NCBI RefSeq assembly: GCF_001649575.2
Contig: NC_051445.1
Location: forward strand, 29,765,920 to 29,829,919
DNA from: Kryptolebias marmoratus
Taxonomy: Eukaryota > Chordata > Actinopteri > Cyprinodontiformes > Rivulidae
Direction: 5' to 3'
DNA length: 64,000 nt
Positions 62,148 through 64,000 of the stretch are shown piece after piece (the first letter of the stretch is position 1; each line of letters begins with the position of its first letter). A model generated the notes under the pieces. The model was not told the DNA's origin. It saw only the letters and a program-made list of their open reading frames with translations, and searched no databases. The position numbers and the translations under genes were made by a program.

Positions 62148-63190
62148 AAAAAGTTAAAATATCAACGCAGTGATAATTTAATTTTCGTTTTACTAAAACA
62201 ACTAGAAGTGCTGGTTGTGTAGCTGCTCCTCACAGAGGTAACTGTCCTCTGCTCCTAATATATTAGTTGAATATCATAAACAGAAGAAGACAGAGTGTGG
62301 CTACAGTAGAAATGAAACATTAACTTAACTGAACAAATTTAACATTAATGAAGAGTTTTGTTTGTTTGTATGTAGAGTTTTGTTTTGTTTTGTTTTTTCA
62401 AATATTACTTTGGGCAAAGCTGCTAATTATTTAAACACAGACCTTGAAAAAATCTATAATGTGGTGGACTAATGATTTGAGATGTGCACAAAAAAGGAGC
62501 TATAACCTGTCTTAAAAATCTTACATTTTGTAATTATTTCTCTTTTGAGTTTTATTTGTTTGTTTGATTAATAATTTAGAGGAGATTAGTTACAGATTTA
62601 CAGTGACAGAGAAATAAAGCTCAGTAATTTAGGGATTCTTTTTTAAATGTTCTTTTACTGTAAAATGTTTTTAATCCTTTTTTTTTATTTTTGAACAGAG
62701 TTAAATTTTTTATTTAATCAAAAATTGTAAAAAATATTTTGATGAAACAAAAGTATTCAGGGGAATTTGAACATGAAATGATTGTTATACAACAGACATT
62801 TCAAACTTCAAACTTGTGTCACTAAACACACTCGATCTGCTGCCTGTTTATAGCCAGCAGATCTAATTGAACTAGAATTTATTTCTCTGTCTGACTAAGA
62901 GCAGTTCTTGACGTTTTACCTACTTTACAGGTAAAAAAATATGTTTCTACAACCATTTCCATTAATAATAAGAAAAATAATATTTATTATTAATAATAAT
63001 AATAATATACTTCCCATCGTGCCGAGCAGCAGTGTGAAAGCTTCCTGTCAGTCTGTCACTCAGCAGTTTAATCATTTTTAATACGGGACACTTAAAGCTC
63101 CCCTCCATGAGCCTGAGACTAAGGTGCAGCAGCATCAAACAGAATTGCAATTTTAAATGAATCAGAAATTTAAGTAAATACATTTTGTAC
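62148..63190. other. Intron 1 stretch; no gene
   Basis: AT-rich, with a short (TAA)n at about 62985-63005. A minus-strand frame at 62962-63183 shows no family resemblance. Confidence 0.45.
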
Positions 63191-63194
63191 TGAG

Positions 63195-63540
63195 GGAAAC
63201 ACAGCAGAGCAGTGATTAGAACTGTTGTTCCACAGCAAGAAGATCACAGATTGAAAACTCAGCAGCTTTTACATGTGGAGTTTGCATGTTCTCCCAGTGC
63301 ATGAGTAGATTTCCTCCCACAAACCAAAACCATTCATGTTAGGTTAACCGGTAACTCTAAATTGTCCCTAGGTGTGTGGGGGAGAAAGGTTATTTGTCTC
63401 TTTGTGTCCCTGTGATGGACTTGCGACCTGTCCAGGTTGTCCCCCTGCCTCTCACACAGTGACTGCTGGAGATAGAGACCAGCTCCACCACCACACTGCA
63501 TGGAAAAGCAAATAAAGAAAATAGATGGAAGGATATTTTA
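63195..63540 (+). mobile_element. tRNA-type SINE, plus-strand copy
   Basis: Head ACACAGCAGAGCAGTGATTAGAAC, worn B box GATTGAAAACTC, body GGAGTTTGCATGTTCTCCCAGTG and AACTCTAAATTGTCCCTAGGTGTG, 3' part GATGGACTTGCGACCTGTCCAGG and AGTGACTGCTGGAGATAGAGACCAG, ending GAAAATAGATGGAAGGAT. Same family as 61805-62135, opposite orientation. Confidence 0.85.
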
Positions 63541-64000
63541 TATTCTGGTAAATGCAGTTCTTTCAGAGAAATTGGAATTGGAAAGATCATGAAATCTTAT
63601 CAGCACACAAAACCAGAATCAGTCCAGTTCTACTTCAAAGACTTGTTATGAGTTGTGGTCCTTCAGTCGACTCCTTTTTTATTGTGCACCTTGGTCATGG
63701 AATAACTTTCAAACCCAACTAAAGCTTAATGCTTTTAATCTTTTCAGGAGAGTTCAAAGCTCTGATAAAGTTTTCTGCAACTCAAGATTAAACTGGACTT
63801 GGTGGTTGTATAATGTTGGATCTGTTTTTTTGGGGGGGGGTTTTTTCAATATTGGAAAGATCAGTTTCATATATATATAGTTGTTAATCTTAATTTTTAG
63901 CTTGTAACTCCTGACCGGCCTTCCTTGAAAAGGAGATGGTAATTTTAAGGAACTTACTGGTTAAATTGAATGTAATAAAATAAAAATCGAACACTGCCGG
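63541..64000. other. Window end; no gene
   Basis: AT-rich with a poly-G/T patch at about 63825-63846. Nothing of the sim1 bHLH exon seen. Confidence 0.5.

Noticed and set aside
60887..64000. Search for the sim1 bHLH first exon
   Set aside because: No minus-strand sequence encoding the basic/helix-loop-helix motif was found; it must lie outside the window.

Overview
This is vertebrate genomic DNA, almost certainly from a teleost fish. It carries most of one conserved host gene, a single-minded 1 (sim1) bHLH-PAS transcription factor on the minus strand. Around and inside that gene is a dense set of fish-type transposable elements: L1/Tx1-like, Rex1/CR1-like, L2 and Rex3/RTE LINEs, Tc1-mariner and hAT DNA transposons, solo LTRs, and tRNA-type SINEs. 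Three runs of N (10700-11105, 20458-21049, 50518-50836) and a single N at 7525 show it is draft assembly.

Gene layout (minus strand, right to left). Ten coding exons lie at 60804-60886, 40833-40922, 40647-40755, 40481-40566, 33296-33495, 30327-30433, 28181-28328, 6519-6678, 4331-4730 and 2242-2951. All nine introns are GT-AG, and the reading frame is kept across every junction. They encode PAS-A, PAS-B/PAC and the long Single-minded C-terminal domain, ending in the family's ...SVIITN-type C-terminus. The first exon, with the start codon and bHLH domain, was not found and must lie beyond 64000. Two introns, of 19.9 kb and 21.5 kb, hold most of the transposon load.

Repeat layout. Positions 1-406: end of a CR1/Rex1-like LINE. 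8.1-12.3 kb: SINE and L2 LINE, with a solo LTR and an assembly gap. 13.0-14.6 kb: purine-rich tract cut by a solo LTR (TSD CAGTA) and by a small Rex3 copy whose inverted 5' part, tail and 13-bp TSD fit twin priming. 16.97-22.5 kb: L1-like element with a 17-bp TSD, cut by a hAT element (TSD ACCTCTAC) that itself holds a Tc1-like end. 22.8-24.9 kb: Rex1-like LINE. 31.9-37.7 kb: two Tc1-like remnants and a rearranged Rex3 with a solo LTR inside. 44.5-52.2 kb: a full-length-type L1-like element (14-bp TSD, ORF1 and ORF2 remnants) holding four later insertions, including a 1002-bp hAT element with an exact 8-bp TSD. 54.0-58.6 kb: a diverged tandem array of about 0.70-0.79-kb units cut by two solo LTRs, a Tc1-like element and a MITE. 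59.6-63.5 kb: L2 and SINE copies.

All recognised transposon reading frames carry stops, frameshifts or deletions, so I see no active element. I found no convincing new biochemical system. The unusual material is structural: nested insertions whose order can be resolved, a junction hairpin, a 51-bp perfect palindrome next to a CpG-rich, CRE-bearing stretch inside a hAT element, and a split, inverted Rex3. Calls rest on reading the sequence and on remembered family features; no database search was run.
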